From: CAYFFO01 sp964342485
GTDB lineage: Bacteria; Chloroflexota; Dehalococcoidia; Lucifugimonadales; CAJWER01
Length of the DNA stretch: 41,167 nt
Assembly (NCBI GenBank): GCA_964342485.1
Contig: CAYFFO010000018.1
Coordinates: forward strand, 1 to 41,167
Direction: 5' to 3'
The position numbers and the translations under genes were made by a program. Positions 18,063 to 26,451 of this stretch are shown one piece after another. The notes under the pieces are model-generated. The model saw only the letters and a program-made list of their open reading frames with translations. It did no database searches and had not been told where the DNA came from. Each line of letters begins with the position of its first letter. Within the stretch, counting starts at the first letter, position 1.

Positions 18063-18961
18063 TAGTATCTTACACCCCATTTGGTGACTACAAATTGTCC
18101 CAAAATATTCATCACAAGGGTTATCGCAAATAATAGAAGTCCTACTGCAAATATAGTGTTATATTCAAGTGACCCGTGTGGCGTTTCACCTAAACTTAAT
18201 TGAACAATATATGCGGTCATGGTTTGAATACTCTCAAGAGGATTAAAAGTCATCCTTGGAGTAGCACCTGCTGCAATAGTTACCAACATGGTTTCTCCAA
18301 TAGCACGCGAAATACCTAAGATAAAAGATGCGACTATACCTGATAAAGCAGCAGGAACAACTATTTTAAGTGCAACCTCTACTCGCGTAGCGCCAAGAGC
18401 ATAAGCACCTTCCCTTAATGATTTAGGCACCGATATCATTGCGTCTTCACTTAATGAAGAAACCATTGGAACAATCATTAAACCCATCACTATTCCTGCT
18501 GACATAGCGTTGAAAACCAACATATCTGGAAATAGCCAATCCTGTAATGTGGGTGTAATAAAAGTAAGAGCAAAATATCCATAGACAACTGTAGGCACAC
18601 CTGCAAGAATCTCCAATATTGGTTTGACAATTCGTCGAATTTTATCGGCAGCGTATTCTGATAGAAAAATTGCTGTTGCAAGACCAATCGGAAGAGCAAC
18701 TAACGCTGCTATCACAGTGACCAACAATGTCCCTGATACAAGGGGCAAAACCCCATAGGATCTTGGTTTCAATATTGGCGTCCATCTAGTACCACTTAAG
18801 AACTCGAAAACAGATACTTCAGAGAAAAAGCCCCAAGCCTGTAAAAGTAAACTGAATATAATCCCTGTTGTTGTTAGAATTGAAACTAGTGCGCAAGAAA
18901 AGAAAATCCATTTAACAATCTTTCCTCCAATTTTGCTTCTATTCTTATACCTTTCCTGCAT
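18062..18961 (-). CDS. pstC: Phosphate ABC transporter permease PstC (299 aa)
   Basis: This is the partner permease of PstA in the phosphate importer. The EAA loop reads LREGAYALGATRVEVALKIVVPAALSGI, six helices are visible, and FLSGTRWTPI after the first helix is typical of PstC. It is the first gene of the pst operon. The ATG has only a distant AGGA. The 122 bp upstream carry the four-repeat Pho-box-like array. No pstS lies between it and phoR, although pstS is usually the first gene of such operons. Confidence 0.94.
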   Translation of the reverse strand: MQERYKNRSKIGGKIVKWIFFSCALVSILTTTGIIFSLLLQAWGFFSEVSVFEFLSGTRWTPILKPRSYGVLPLVSGTLLVTVIAALVALPIGLATAIFLSEYAADKIRRIVKPILEILAGVPTVVYGYFALTFITPTLQDWLFPDMLVFNAMSAGIVMGLMIVPMVSSLSEDAMISVPKSLREGAYALGATRVEVALKIVVPAALSGIVASFILGISRAIGETMLVTIAAGATPRMTFNPLESIQTMTAYIVQLSLGETPHGSLEYNTIFAVGLLLFAITLVMNILGQFVVTKWGVRY

Positions 18962-19013
18962 GTTTTGCTAACGAAATATCCTGACATAAAAAGTAAAATA
19001 TTAAGACGAATGA

Positions 19014-19069
19014 ACCATATCTCATTAGGGTTAACAGGACTTTAAACATTTGTTAACAAAATATTAACG
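19014..19069 (-). promoter_or_regulatory. Candidate Pho box array and -10 element upstream of pstC
   Basis: Four TTAA cores start at 19031, 19042, 19053 and 19064, an exact 11-bp period. On the plus strand they read TTAACA, TTAAAC, TTAACA and TTAACG. PhoB/PhoP-type regulators are known to bind 11-bp-spaced direct repeats (for example TTAACA-like in Bacillus). On the minus strand a TATGGT (19014-19019) lies 9-11 bp downstream of the array, the usual place for a -10 hexamer when activator sites replace the -35. Function is inferred from position between phoBR and pst. Confidence 0.7.
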
Positions 19070-19083
19070 CGTGATCAATCCTT

Positions 19084-20472
19084 TTAAGAAGCTCTTGGCA
19101 AAATCACCGAGAAGGTTGTCTCTTCACCTAGAGAACTCTTTACATCTACATCTCCTCCATGAGCCAAAACAATGTGTTTAACGATCGCCAATCCCAAGCC
19201 AGTGCCTTTATCATTGCGGGATCTGTCAACTTTATAAAAACGCTCAAAAAGATGAGGTATATGCTTTTCATCAATACCATAACCTGTATTAGTTATATTT
19301 AGGGTGACAAATTTTTCATCGTGATTGGAAGATAAAGAAATGCTCCCATGTGCTGGTGTAAAACGTAAGGCATTATCCATCAAATTTGTGAAAACTTGTA
19401 TTACCTTTGCCGAATCGCAAGATACCAATGGTATATTTTGATCAATTTCTATTGATATACTAAGATTCTGTTGAACTCCAACATCTTGAAACCCATTGAC
19501 AATTTCTTCAATAATTATCGCAATATTAGTAGGTTGCAAGTCCAATGATACTTGTCCACTCTCCAAATATGACAGTTCGAGTAGATCAGATACCAAGACC
19601 TCCATTCTGCCAACATCTCGTTCAATACGATCAATAAAATCTTTTGCATTCCCAGCATCTTCAATTCCACCAGAACTAAGAGTTTCAACCATCGATTTAA
19701 TCGATGCAAGTGGATTTCTCAGCTCATGTGATACATTGGCAACAAATTCTTTCCGAGTAATTTCTAATTGTCTAAATCTAGTAAGGTCATGCAAGGTCAG
19801 TAAAATACCTTCAACATCTGAACCAATTGGAGTAACTATAACACTCACTAATTTACGTTGGTGTAGTAAGTCTAGCTGCGACTGTCTAATCGAATTATTA
19901 TTAAATGAATCCGAAATAAGTTCATGTAATTCATTATCCCTAACAATTTCGATTAGAGACATCCCAATTACATCATTTGTTGGGGCTTCTATTAAAAGCT
20001 GAGCTGCTTGATTCATAAGAGTGATTTTTCGTTCTGCATCAATGGTTACTATGCCGTCAGCCATAGTATTCAATATGGCTGTAAGTTTATTACGTTCTGT
20101 GGATAGGTCTGCCACCATCGTTTTAACTGATTCTGACATTCGATTAAAAGCATCAGAAAGTTTGTTAGTTTCATCACTTGAAAATATGACTACATTATCT
20201 TTAAGATTATCTTTAAGATTTCCTGCAGCCAAATGTTCAGCCCGAATTGTAAGAAACTTGATCACTTTTAAAGTGTTACCAAGAGTAAAGAGACCAACTG
20301 CAAATGATACAGCCGAAATTATAGTAATAAAACAGATCGATATAATAAAAATTACATAGGAATTGTCGATAAATCGATCAAGGATTAAATAAAACAAGAA
20401 ACCGAAAATAGCCGTTAGTATACTTATCAAACAGCATATGAGTGCAAATTTGAATTGCAAAGATGGAATCAT
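19084..20472 (-). CDS. phoR: Phosphate regulon sensor histidine kinase PhoR (462 aa)
   Basis: This is a membrane histidine kinase that phosphorylates PhoB under phosphate limitation. It has two N-terminal helices (about 8-31 and 38-62) with almost no outer loop, then a HAMP-like linker, a PAS domain (about 125-235), HisKA with H249 in VANVSHELRNPL, and a HATPase domain with DNALRFTP, GYGIDEKHI, LFERFYKVD and GTGLGLAI. The absence of an outer sensing domain fits PhoR-type kinases that read phosphate through PstSCAB-PhoU. Its ATG lies 2 nt after the phoB stop codon, so the pair is co-translated. Confidence 0.92.
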   Translation of the reverse strand: MIPSLQFKFALICCLISILTAIFGFLFYLILDRFIDNSYVIFIISICFITIISAVSFAVGLFTLGNTLKVIKFLTIRAEHLAAGNLKDNLKDNVVIFSSDETNKLSDAFNRMSESVKTMVADLSTERNKLTAILNTMADGIVTIDAERKITLMNQAAQLLIEAPTNDVIGMSLIEIVRDNELHELISDSFNNNSIRQSQLDLLHQRKLVSVIVTPIGSDVEGILLTLHDLTRFRQLEITRKEFVANVSHELRNPLASIKSMVETLSSGGIEDAGNAKDFIDRIERDVGRMEVLVSDLLELSYLESGQVSLDLQPTNIAIIIEEIVNGFQDVGVQQNLSISIEIDQNIPLVSCDSAKVIQVFTNLMDNALRFTPAHGSISLSSNHDEKFVTLNITNTGYGIDEKHIPHLFERFYKVDRSRNDKGTGLGLAIVKHIVLAHGGDVDVKSSLGEETTFSVILPRAS

Positions 20473-20474
20473 TG

Positions 20475-21173
20475 TTATGCTTCGAAGCGATATCCAATAC
20501 TACGAACCGTCTTTAACTTGGTCGGATCGCTTGGATCATCCTCTATTTTTTCTCGTATCCACCGTATATGAACATCCACTGTCCTCGTATCTCCATAAAA
20601 ATCTGTACCCCATAAACGTTCTAAAATCTGCTCACGAGAAAATGCTCTCCCCTTATTTTGCATTAGTAATAAAAGGAGATCGAAAGCTCTAGGCTTTATA
20701 TCTAAAATTTCCCCATCCCGAGTCAGAATGCGACTCGCTGTGTTTAAACTCAAACTTCCAGAAACTAAAACTTCTTCTAAATGATCCTTAGTAAATGAAT
20801 CCTTGACTCTTTGCCTCCTTAGCATTGCTTTAACTCTTGCCAGTAGTTCTCTCATGCTAAAAGGCTTCACTACATAATCATCAGCACCTAATTCTAAACC
20901 TACAACCCTATCCATTTCCTGGTCTTTTGCAGTAAGAAATATGATTGGGACATCGTTGTCTTTTCGAATTATTCTACATACCTCTAAACCGTCCAATTCG
21001 GGCAACATTACGTCAAGAATAACTAGGTCGGGGTCTTCACTCGAAACCAAGCCAATTGCTTCAGTACCATTGTTTGCTGTAATAGATAAATAGCCTTCAT
21101 TATCAAGATTGTATTTAATTGCGGCCAGAAGATTCTCTTCATCTTCAACGACCAATATAGTGTTTTTTTTCAA
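20475..21173 (-). CDS. phoB: Phosphate regulon response regulator PhoB (232 aa)
   Basis: This is an OmpR/PhoB-type transcription factor. The receiver domain has acidic pocket E10-D11, phosphoacceptor D54 in LVILDVMLPE, T81 and K103 (VVKPFS). The C-terminal winged helix carries VDVHIRWIREKIEDDP and RSIGYRF. It would bind the 11-bp repeats upstream of pstC. The start is TTG followed by an A-rich run, with AAGG 9 nt upstream. It is the first gene of phoB-phoR. By general homology it could be another OmpR-family regulator, but the neighbours make PhoB by far the best call. Confidence 0.92.
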   Translation of the reverse strand: MKKNTILVVEDEENLLAAIKYNLDNEGYLSITANNGTEAIGLVSSEDPDLVILDVMLPELDGLEVCRIIRKDNDVPIIFLTAKDQEMDRVVGLELGADDYVVKPFSMRELLARVKAMLRRQRVKDSFTKDHLEEVLVSGSLSLNTASRILTRDGEILDIKPRAFDLLLLLMQNKGRAFSREQILERLWGTDFYGDTRTVDVHIRWIREKIEDDPSDPTKLKTVRSIGYRFEA

Positions 21174-21436
21174 TTTTAAGCCTTTTCTATAAAGATAAAA
21201 TCAGTTGTTTTTGCCTGGATACACCAATCCCGTTTAACTTAAATCGTTTAAACACTAATTGCTGACATTAAAATTAACATTTATTGCTGTAATACATAAA
21301 CTCCAATACGAGTTCCACTAAATTGGTTTCACAGCGGATATTTCCACTTTAATCATTCTCCAACAATTCTTATATATTTACACAATTAATATAGATATCG
21401 GTACACCTAGGTTACTAAAATTTTACTGGGTAACGA
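21174..21436. other. AT-rich spacer between phoB and the Gfo/Idh/MocA gene
   Basis: Both flanking genes run on the minus strand, so this is leader for phoB. It holds a GTTTAAAC palindrome (about 21246-21253) and, just after the stop codon of the upstream gene, an inverted repeat GTTAC...GTAAC (about 21413-21434) around TAAAATTTTA that could be a weak, T-tract-less terminator. I see no convincing promoter, ORF or 11-bp-spaced repeat. Confidence 0.4.
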
Positions 21437-22615
21437 TTATTTGATGGATTCTGAGTTCAACCAAGTTTCATAGGGATTATCTCGGTTTTCCATCGGAAAA
21501 TATACTCTTGATCTCGTTATTTGTGATTGGTGAATTCCCATTATCATTTCAAGGTCAGCAACAGCATCCGATCCACTTGAAACATTTTCAATATCCCTAT
21601 CATTTAAGATAGCTGCATGAATCTCCCTCGCAATAATCTTATTACTCATATCCGTTCGTTCATTAGCTGTATAGAGTGATCCATCAGGCCTGATATCCCA
21701 ATCATCAATTATGACCCTCTCCCAATTTCCATCGATCCCATCCGGTATCCAACGACCATGAGGATATTGATAAAATTCACTACATGGAGAACACCGAATA
21801 GAAATTATGCCTTCCGTTCCATATACTTCAAATCCGAAAGACCTAGAACTTCTAGTAAGTTTAGTGTCTGTAGCAGTTGTAATGTCGGCAGATTGTGGAT
21901 GAGACTCAAAATACCCGGATATTCCATTATTGAACGAATAAAATGCATCTACTCCATTTCCAGCTATCAACCCTATTTCCTCATCACCCTCCCTGACATC
22001 TACCATAGAAATTTCATTTTCATCCTGAGTAACACGCCCATATACCCACTGAACCTCTGACCCTGCCATATATCTCATACTATCCATAAGATGGGTACCC
22101 AAAACCATCAAATCAGTGGCTCCAGACCTGTGATCTTCTTTACCACGAGCTTTTATTGACAAAATATCACCTAGATCACCGCGTTCAATGATTTGTTTTC
22201 CGTATTCTTCATACATGTTGGCCCTACGATGAGCAACAGCAACCCTAACCCCCTTACGATTACACAAATCCATTATCTCGTCGCCATGAGCAAGTGTTGC
22301 TGCAATAGGTTTCTCACAGAATATCGCTTTTGCCCCTGATTCTGCTGCTGCAATGATCATTTCTCTATGTTTGCCTACCCATCTAGGACATACGCTGACA
22401 ACATCAAGTTGTTCTTTATCTAACATCTCTCTGTAGTCTTTGTAGTAACGTGAAACTCCAATCCTGTTTACAGCATCATTAAGACCAACTGGATCAGGAT
22501 CGGAAACAGCTACAACATCAAATTGATCTAAACCTTCATAAGCTAGATCTAGTCCATGTCCATAGTTACCGCGACCAGTGTCACCGATTATTCCTACCTT
22601 CAAACTATTTCCCAT
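21437..22615 (-). CDS. Gfo/Idh/MocA-family NAD(P)-dependent oxidoreductase (392 aa)
   Basis: This is a dehydrogenase-like enzyme of the glucose-fructose oxidoreductase / inositol dehydrogenase family, usually acting on sugars or sugar derivatives. The Rossmann fold opens with VGIIGDTGRGNYG, the EKP motif is FCEKPIAATL, and a catalytic-type histidine lies in LGTHLMDSMRYMAG. The C-terminal alpha/beta domain includes YGTEGIISIR. ATG is preceded by AGGAG at 9 nt. It is a single transcription unit with its own promoter at 22664-22691, divergent from the tRNA-Ser/miaB operon. It is one of four family members here; the substrate cannot be assigned. Confidence 0.85.
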   Translation of the reverse strand: MGNSLKVGIIGDTGRGNYGHGLDLAYEGLDQFDVVAVSDPDPVGLNDAVNRIGVSRYYKDYREMLDKEQLDVVSVCPRWVGKHREMIIAAAESGAKAIFCEKPIAATLAHGDEIMDLCNRKGVRVAVAHRRANMYEEYGKQIIERGDLGDILSIKARGKEDHRSGATDLMVLGTHLMDSMRYMAGSEVQWVYGRVTQDENEISMVDVREGDEEIGLIAGNGVDAFYSFNNGISGYFESHPQSADITTATDTKLTRSSRSFGFEVYGTEGIISIRCSPCSEFYQYPHGRWIPDGIDGNWERVIIDDWDIRPDGSLYTANERTDMSNKIIAREIHAAILNDRDIENVSSGSDAVADLEMIMGIHQSQITRSRVYFPMENRDNPYETWLNSESIK

Positions 22616-22663
22616 GTCTTAGCGCTCCTATAGTTATTTTCAATCAGTACTCTAGGGACTTTG

Positions 22664-22691
22664 ATAATATCGGCTTCAAAAAAACTGTCAA
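22664..22691 (-). promoter_or_regulatory. Sigma-70-like promoter for the Gfo/Idh/MocA gene
   Basis: The minus strand reads TTGACA (22686-22691), a 16-bp spacer containing a T7 run, then TATTAT (22664-22669). The transcript would start near 22657, giving a leader of about 40 nt with AGGAG before the ATG. Confidence 0.6.
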
Positions 22692-22820
22692 GATGTTAAA
22701 TAACTCGAATTTACCTATTTTAGAAAACTTGTTTGATATATCAGCTGTGAATCAGGAAAAAGGCTTCCGGATTGAAACGTCATATTTGAAGAATCATGTT
22801 AATTATTACACTAGATAACA

Positions 22821-22849
22821 TTGATGACATCTTATCCGTTTGATATATT
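22821..22849 (+). promoter_or_regulatory. Sigma-70-like promoter for tRNA-Ser and miaB
   Basis: TTGATG (22821-22826), a spacer of exactly 17 bp, then TATATT (22844-22849). The predicted start near 22856 is only a few nucleotides before the mature tRNA 5' end at 22862, as is common for tRNA genes. Confidence 0.65.
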
Positions 22850-22861
22850 GTTTCGCCAACG

Positions 22862-22953
22862 GGAGGGGTCGCATAGTGGTCTAGTGCGGGCGCCTGCTAA
22901 GCGCTTAGGGGGCGAAAGCTCTCTCATGGGTTCGAATCCCATTCCCTCCGCCA
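22862..22953 (+). tRNA. tRNA-Ser (anticodon GCU)
   Basis: This is a class II tRNA with CCA encoded. The acceptor stem GGAGGGG pairs with TCCCTCC (last pair G-U), with discriminator G and then CCA at 22951-22953. The anticodon stem GGCGC/GCGCT encloses loop CTGCTAA, with the anticodon GCT at 22896-22898 reading AGC and AGU serine codons. A long variable arm (GGGGGC-GAAA-GCTCTC) and the T arm ATGGG-TTCGAAT-CCCAT are clear. Only 27 nt separate the CCA from the miaB ATG, with no terminator, so miaB is probably on the same transcript. Confidence 0.95.
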
Positions 22954-22980
22954 AACTGAAATTTAGTGAAAATATAAAAA

Positions 22981-24261
22981 ATGGAAACCTATAATATCTG
23001 GACAATAGGATGCCAAATGAATAAGGCCGATTCAGAACGGCTGGGTAGTGCCCTGGATCAGCTGGGTTTATCGTCTACTGATTCAAGCGCAGAAGCCGAC
23101 GTCATCATTTTAAATAGTTGCGTTGTTAGACAGAGCGCTGAAAATAAGGTTACTGGAACACTTGGGTCTTTGAAAGCTCATAAACGCATTTTTCCGGATA
23201 AAATTGTTGCACTGATGGGGTGTATGGTTGGACCCACCACCGATTCTTTGAAACAAAAATTTCCACATGTTGACGTGTTTATGAGGCCTCAGGAATTTGA
23301 ACCGTTGATTCAGTTAATCGGACAAAAATTAGACATAGACACCGACGGATGTTTAGGACAACTGACAGCCAGAGCAGACGTAACCGCGTACATACCAATA
23401 ATTCATGGATGTGACAAATTCTGTTCGTTTTGCATAATACCCTACAGAAGAGGTAGGGAAGTGAGTAGAACTGTCAATGATATTGTCAATGAGGTTAATC
23501 TACTGAGTGAACGTGGTGTCAAAGAAATTACGTTACTCGGGCAAAATGTAGATTCCTACGGCCATGACCTTGTAGGTAACGAAAACCTTGCGACATTATT
23601 AGAGGCTGTAAGTACCGTTGACAAAATAAAAAGAATAAGGTTTCTTACGTCGCATCCTAACGATATGAGCGACAGCATAATTGATACCGTGGCTAATAAC
23701 GAGAAAGTCTGCGAAAATATCAACCTGCCTTTTCAAGCAGGAGATGACTCAGTTCTAGGCAGAATGCGTCGTGGGTATACCAATGCAGAATATCGAAAAT
23801 TAATAGACAAGATTAGGATAAAGGTCCCAAATGTTTCTATAACGACAGACCTGATCGTCGGTTTTTGCGGGGAAACAGAAGACCAATTTGAAAAGACACT
23901 AGATATGGTTAAGGATATAAAATTTGACAAGGTACACTCTGCAATTTACTCTACGCGCACAGGAACAATCGCCGACAGGAAGTTTCAAGATGACGTTTCT
24001 GATTCAGAAAAAACAAATAGACTAAAGCAAATAGATGAAACTCAATCAAATATACAGAAGGAACTTAACAAGGATCTAATGGGCAAAACTATGGAGGTCC
24101 TTGTTGAAAACGACAAAGACCACAGAAGTTTCGGTAGAAATCGAAACGATAAATTAGTATACCTACCACAAGATTCTAGCCTTATTGGTAAAATGGTTTC
24201 TGTAGAGATAATAGAAACGGGGCCATGGTCTCTTAAAGGTAAAGTGGTAACAGCGGCATAG
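22981..24261 (+). CDS. miaB: tRNA-2-methylthio-N6-dimethylallyladenosine synthase MiaB (426 aa)
   Basis: This is a radical-SAM methylthiotransferase that modifies A37 of tRNAs reading U-initial codons. Three N-terminal cysteines ligate the auxiliary cluster (C11 in IGCQMNKADSE, C47 in NSCVVRQ, C81 in MGCMVG). The radical-SAM motif is C144-x3-C148-x2-C151 (GCDKFCSFCIIPYRRGRE). The C-terminal TRAM domain begins near GKTMEVLVEN. C-V-V-R-Q-S-A-E-N and Q-A-G-D-D-S support MiaB over the sister families MtaB and RimO. Translation starts at ATG with only a weak GTGA upstream. The nadA gene follows after 8 nt, so the two form an operon. Confidence 0.93.
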   Translation: METYNIWTIGCQMNKADSERLGSALDQLGLSSTDSSAEADVIILNSCVVRQSAENKVTGTLGSLKAHKRIFPDKIVALMGCMVGPTTDSLKQKFPHVDVFMRPQEFEPLIQLIGQKLDIDTDGCLGQLTARADVTAYIPIIHGCDKFCSFCIIPYRRGREVSRTVNDIVNEVNLLSERGVKEITLLGQNVDSYGHDLVGNENLATLLEAVSTVDKIKRIRFLTSHPNDMSDSIIDTVANNEKVCENINLPFQAGDDSVLGRMRRGYTNAEYRKLIDKIRIKVPNVSITTDLIVGFCGETEDQFEKTLDMVKDIKFDKVHSAIYSTRTGTIADRKFQDDVSDSEKTNRLKQIDETQSNIQKELNKDLMGKTMEVLVENDKDHRSFGRNRNDKLVYLPQDSSLIGKMVSVEIIETGPWSLKGKVVTAA

Positions 24262-24269
24262 GATTTCTG

Positions 24270-25475
24270 ATGGTTATAAACACAAAAAAAGATACCATTC
24301 CAATTACAGAACTAGAACAGTCTGCTTTTTGTCAGACGGATTCAGAGCTTAAATCAAAATCTCTGCAAGAGGAATTTGAATCAGGTGTACGTTGGCAAAA
24401 AATTCCAACCAGTTACCTTAAGATGTCCCCGGATGAACTAGACAATCAAATATCAAAAAAGAAGCAACAATTAGGAAATACCACCATAGTATTAGGCCAC
24501 CATTACCAGAGAAACGAAATCATCAAGTTTGCCGATTTCAGAGGAGATTCTTTTAAATTATCCCAGCTAGCTGCTGAAAACCGAGATGCTGAAAATATAA
24601 TCTTCTGTGGTGTGCATTTCATGGCGGAAACCGCTGACATATTGAGTGGAGAAAATCAAAGAGTAATTTTGCCAAATTTGACCGCTGGCTGTTCTATGGC
24701 AGATATGGCACACATTGACGACGTGGAAGACTGTTGGGATGACCTCACTAACGTAATAGGAAATGGTCAGGTTACGCCCATCACATATATGAATTCTACA
24801 GCAGCAATAAAGGCACTATGTGGACAAAATGACGGCATAGTTTGCACATCATCAAATGCAAAATCTACTTTCGAATGGGCTTTCGAGAAGTCAGACAAAA
24901 TACTTTTCTTACCAGATCAACATTTAGGTCGAAACACTGCTCATAATCTAGGGATCAAACTAGAAGAAATGGTGACCTGGAATCCCTTTAAGCCTATGGG
25001 CGGCAATTCAGAGAAATCTTTGAAACAAGCTCGTATGATACTTTGGGAAGGTCACTGCTCAGTTCATACACGTTTCACAACTGAACAGATACAAACTGCT
25101 CGAAATACCTATCCTGACATAAATGTGATTGTTCATCCAGAATGTGTTTTAGAAGTTGTTGAAATGTCAGATTTCAATGGATCTACCGAATATATCTCTA
25201 AAACAATATCTCAAGCTCCTCCTGGATCATCGTGGGCTGTAGGCACAGAAATTAGCTTGGTAAAACGTATTGCACAGCAAAACCCAGACAAAACTATATT
25301 CTGCCTCGATTCTGTAATCTGTCCATGCTCAACAATGTACCGAGTCCACCCAGCATACCTTTTATGGATTATGGATGGCTTAATTGAGGGAGTGGTAGTA
25401 AATCAAATAACAGTTGACAAAGAAACAGCTAACCAAGCAAGATTGGCTCTTGCTCGAATGTTATCAATCAAATAG
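24270..25475 (+). CDS. nadA: Quinolinate synthase A (401 aa)
   Basis: This is a [4Fe-4S] enzyme that condenses iminoaspartate with dihydroxyacetone phosphate to quinolinate in de novo NAD synthesis. Visible motifs are LGHHYQRNEII, the first cluster cysteine C113 in FCGVHFMAETADIL, TAGCSMADMA, GIVCTSSNA with the second-cysteine region, VHPECVLEV, and the terminal CLDSVICPCSTMYRVHP block containing the candidate third ligand. The long N-terminal extension and 401 residues match the longer NadA form. It is followed by nadC. The usual third partner nadB (L-aspartate oxidase) is not in the window. Confidence 0.93.
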   Translation: MVINTKKDTIPITELEQSAFCQTDSELKSKSLQEEFESGVRWQKIPTSYLKMSPDELDNQISKKKQQLGNTTIVLGHHYQRNEIIKFADFRGDSFKLSQLAAENRDAENIIFCGVHFMAETADILSGENQRVILPNLTAGCSMADMAHIDDVEDCWDDLTNVIGNGQVTPITYMNSTAAIKALCGQNDGIVCTSSNAKSTFEWAFEKSDKILFLPDQHLGRNTAHNLGIKLEEMVTWNPFKPMGGNSEKSLKQARMILWEGHCSVHTRFTTEQIQTARNTYPDINVIVHPECVLEVVEMSDFNGSTEYISKTISQAPPGSSWAVGTEISLVKRIAQQNPDKTIFCLDSVICPCSTMYRVHPAYLLWIMDGLIEGVVVNQITVDKETANQARLALARMLSIK

Positions 25476-25563
25476 ACCGTCACACTGTTATTCATAATCT
25501 CAAAACGTACATATCCTTTAAAGCTAGTGGTAAAATTTGGTTCGAGGGAGTTACATTCTTTTT

Positions 25564-26451
25564 ATGAATCGAAGCGGCTATCCATTAAAATTTCAAATCG
25601 ATGAGATAATTTTGCGTTCAATTGACGAAGACCTAAATACAGGCGACGCAACTACTGACGCTTTAATTCCTACTGATATTTCCACGGAAGCTTCAATTGT
25701 AAGCAAAGATGAAGGAATTTTGGCGGGAGGCAACATGGCCATTGAAGTTTTTCATCACTTAGATCCAGCCATTAAAGTTAATTTTTTGCTGGACGATGGA
25801 ACCAGACTCCAGCACCATGATCCTGAAAATCAGACTCCCAACTCAATAATTGCAAAAATTGAAGGTAACGTTGGTAATATCCTAAGAGGGGAAAGAATCG
25901 CTATCAACCTACTCCAGCACCTTAGTGGCATAGCAACTCAAACCAATACTTTTGTTCAAGCTATTGAACATTTGCCAGCAAAGATAGTGGACACACGTAA
26001 GACACTTCCTGGATTACGAATGTTACAAAAATACGCTGTCAGAGTTGGCGGAGGTATTAACCACAGAATAAACCTAGCTGACGGTATCCTGATCAAGGAT
26101 AATCATATAAAAATCTTGGCCCGAGAAAAATTGGATCTAGAATCTATTGTTAATAAAGCTCGCCAACATGCTCGACATCCTTTAAAAATAGAGGTTGAAG
26201 TCGAATCTATTTCTCAAGTAAAAGACGCTATTAAAGCGGGAGCAGATATACTATTATTGGATAACATGAGTATCAAGGATATGACAGAGGCGGTGACAAT
26301 CATTGATGGTAAAGCCATGACTGAAGCTTCAGGTAACATAGATATCTCCAATGTTAGAAATGTAGCAGAAACTGGTGTCGATTTGATATCAATAGGCAGA
26401 CTCACTCATTCATCGTCAGCTTTAGATATAAGCCTGGATTTAATTGGATAA
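25564..26451 (+). CDS. nadC: Nicotinate-nucleotide pyrophosphorylase, carboxylating (295 aa)
   Basis: This is quinolinate phosphoribosyltransferase, converting quinolinate and PRPP to nicotinate mononucleotide with loss of CO2. Family motifs are EDLNTGDATTDALIP, GERIAINLLQHLSGIAT, DTRKTLPGLR, VGGGINHRINLADGILIKDNHI with the phosphate-binding lysines, VEVESISQ, ILLLDNMS and ISIGRLTHS. I use the ATG at 25564 (protein start MNRSGYPLKF), which has a GAGGGAG sequence upstream, rather than an in-frame TTG at 25537 lacking any ribosome site. It is 88 bp after nadA in the same run. The next gene overlaps its 3' end by 8 nt. Confidence 0.93.
   Translation: MNRSGYPLKFQIDEIILRSIDEDLNTGDATTDALIPTDISTEASIVSKDEGILAGGNMAIEVFHHLDPAIKVNFLLDDGTRLQHHDPENQTPNSIIAKIEGNVGNILRGERIAINLLQHLSGIATQTNTFVQAIEHLPAKIVDTRKTLPGLRMLQKYAVRVGGGINHRINLADGILIKDNHIKILAREKLDLESIVNKARQHARHPLKIEVEVESISQVKDAIKAGADILLLDNMSIKDMTEAVTIIDGKAMTEASGNIDISNVRNVAETGVDLISIGRLTHSSSALDISLDLIG

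Noticed and set aside
19496..20002. A 168-codon open frame antisense to phoR, and other long antisense frames (for example 8476-8832, 9715-10062, 13124-13564, 27976-28407)
   Set aside because: They lie wholly inside genes with strong family motifs on the other strand, lack ribosome sites and have compositions typical of shadow frames.
21234..21283. A second Pho box upstream of phoB
   Set aside because: Several TTAA and a CTGACAT/TTAACAT pair occur, but the spacings are 12, 14 and 20 bp, not 11, so there is no phased array.
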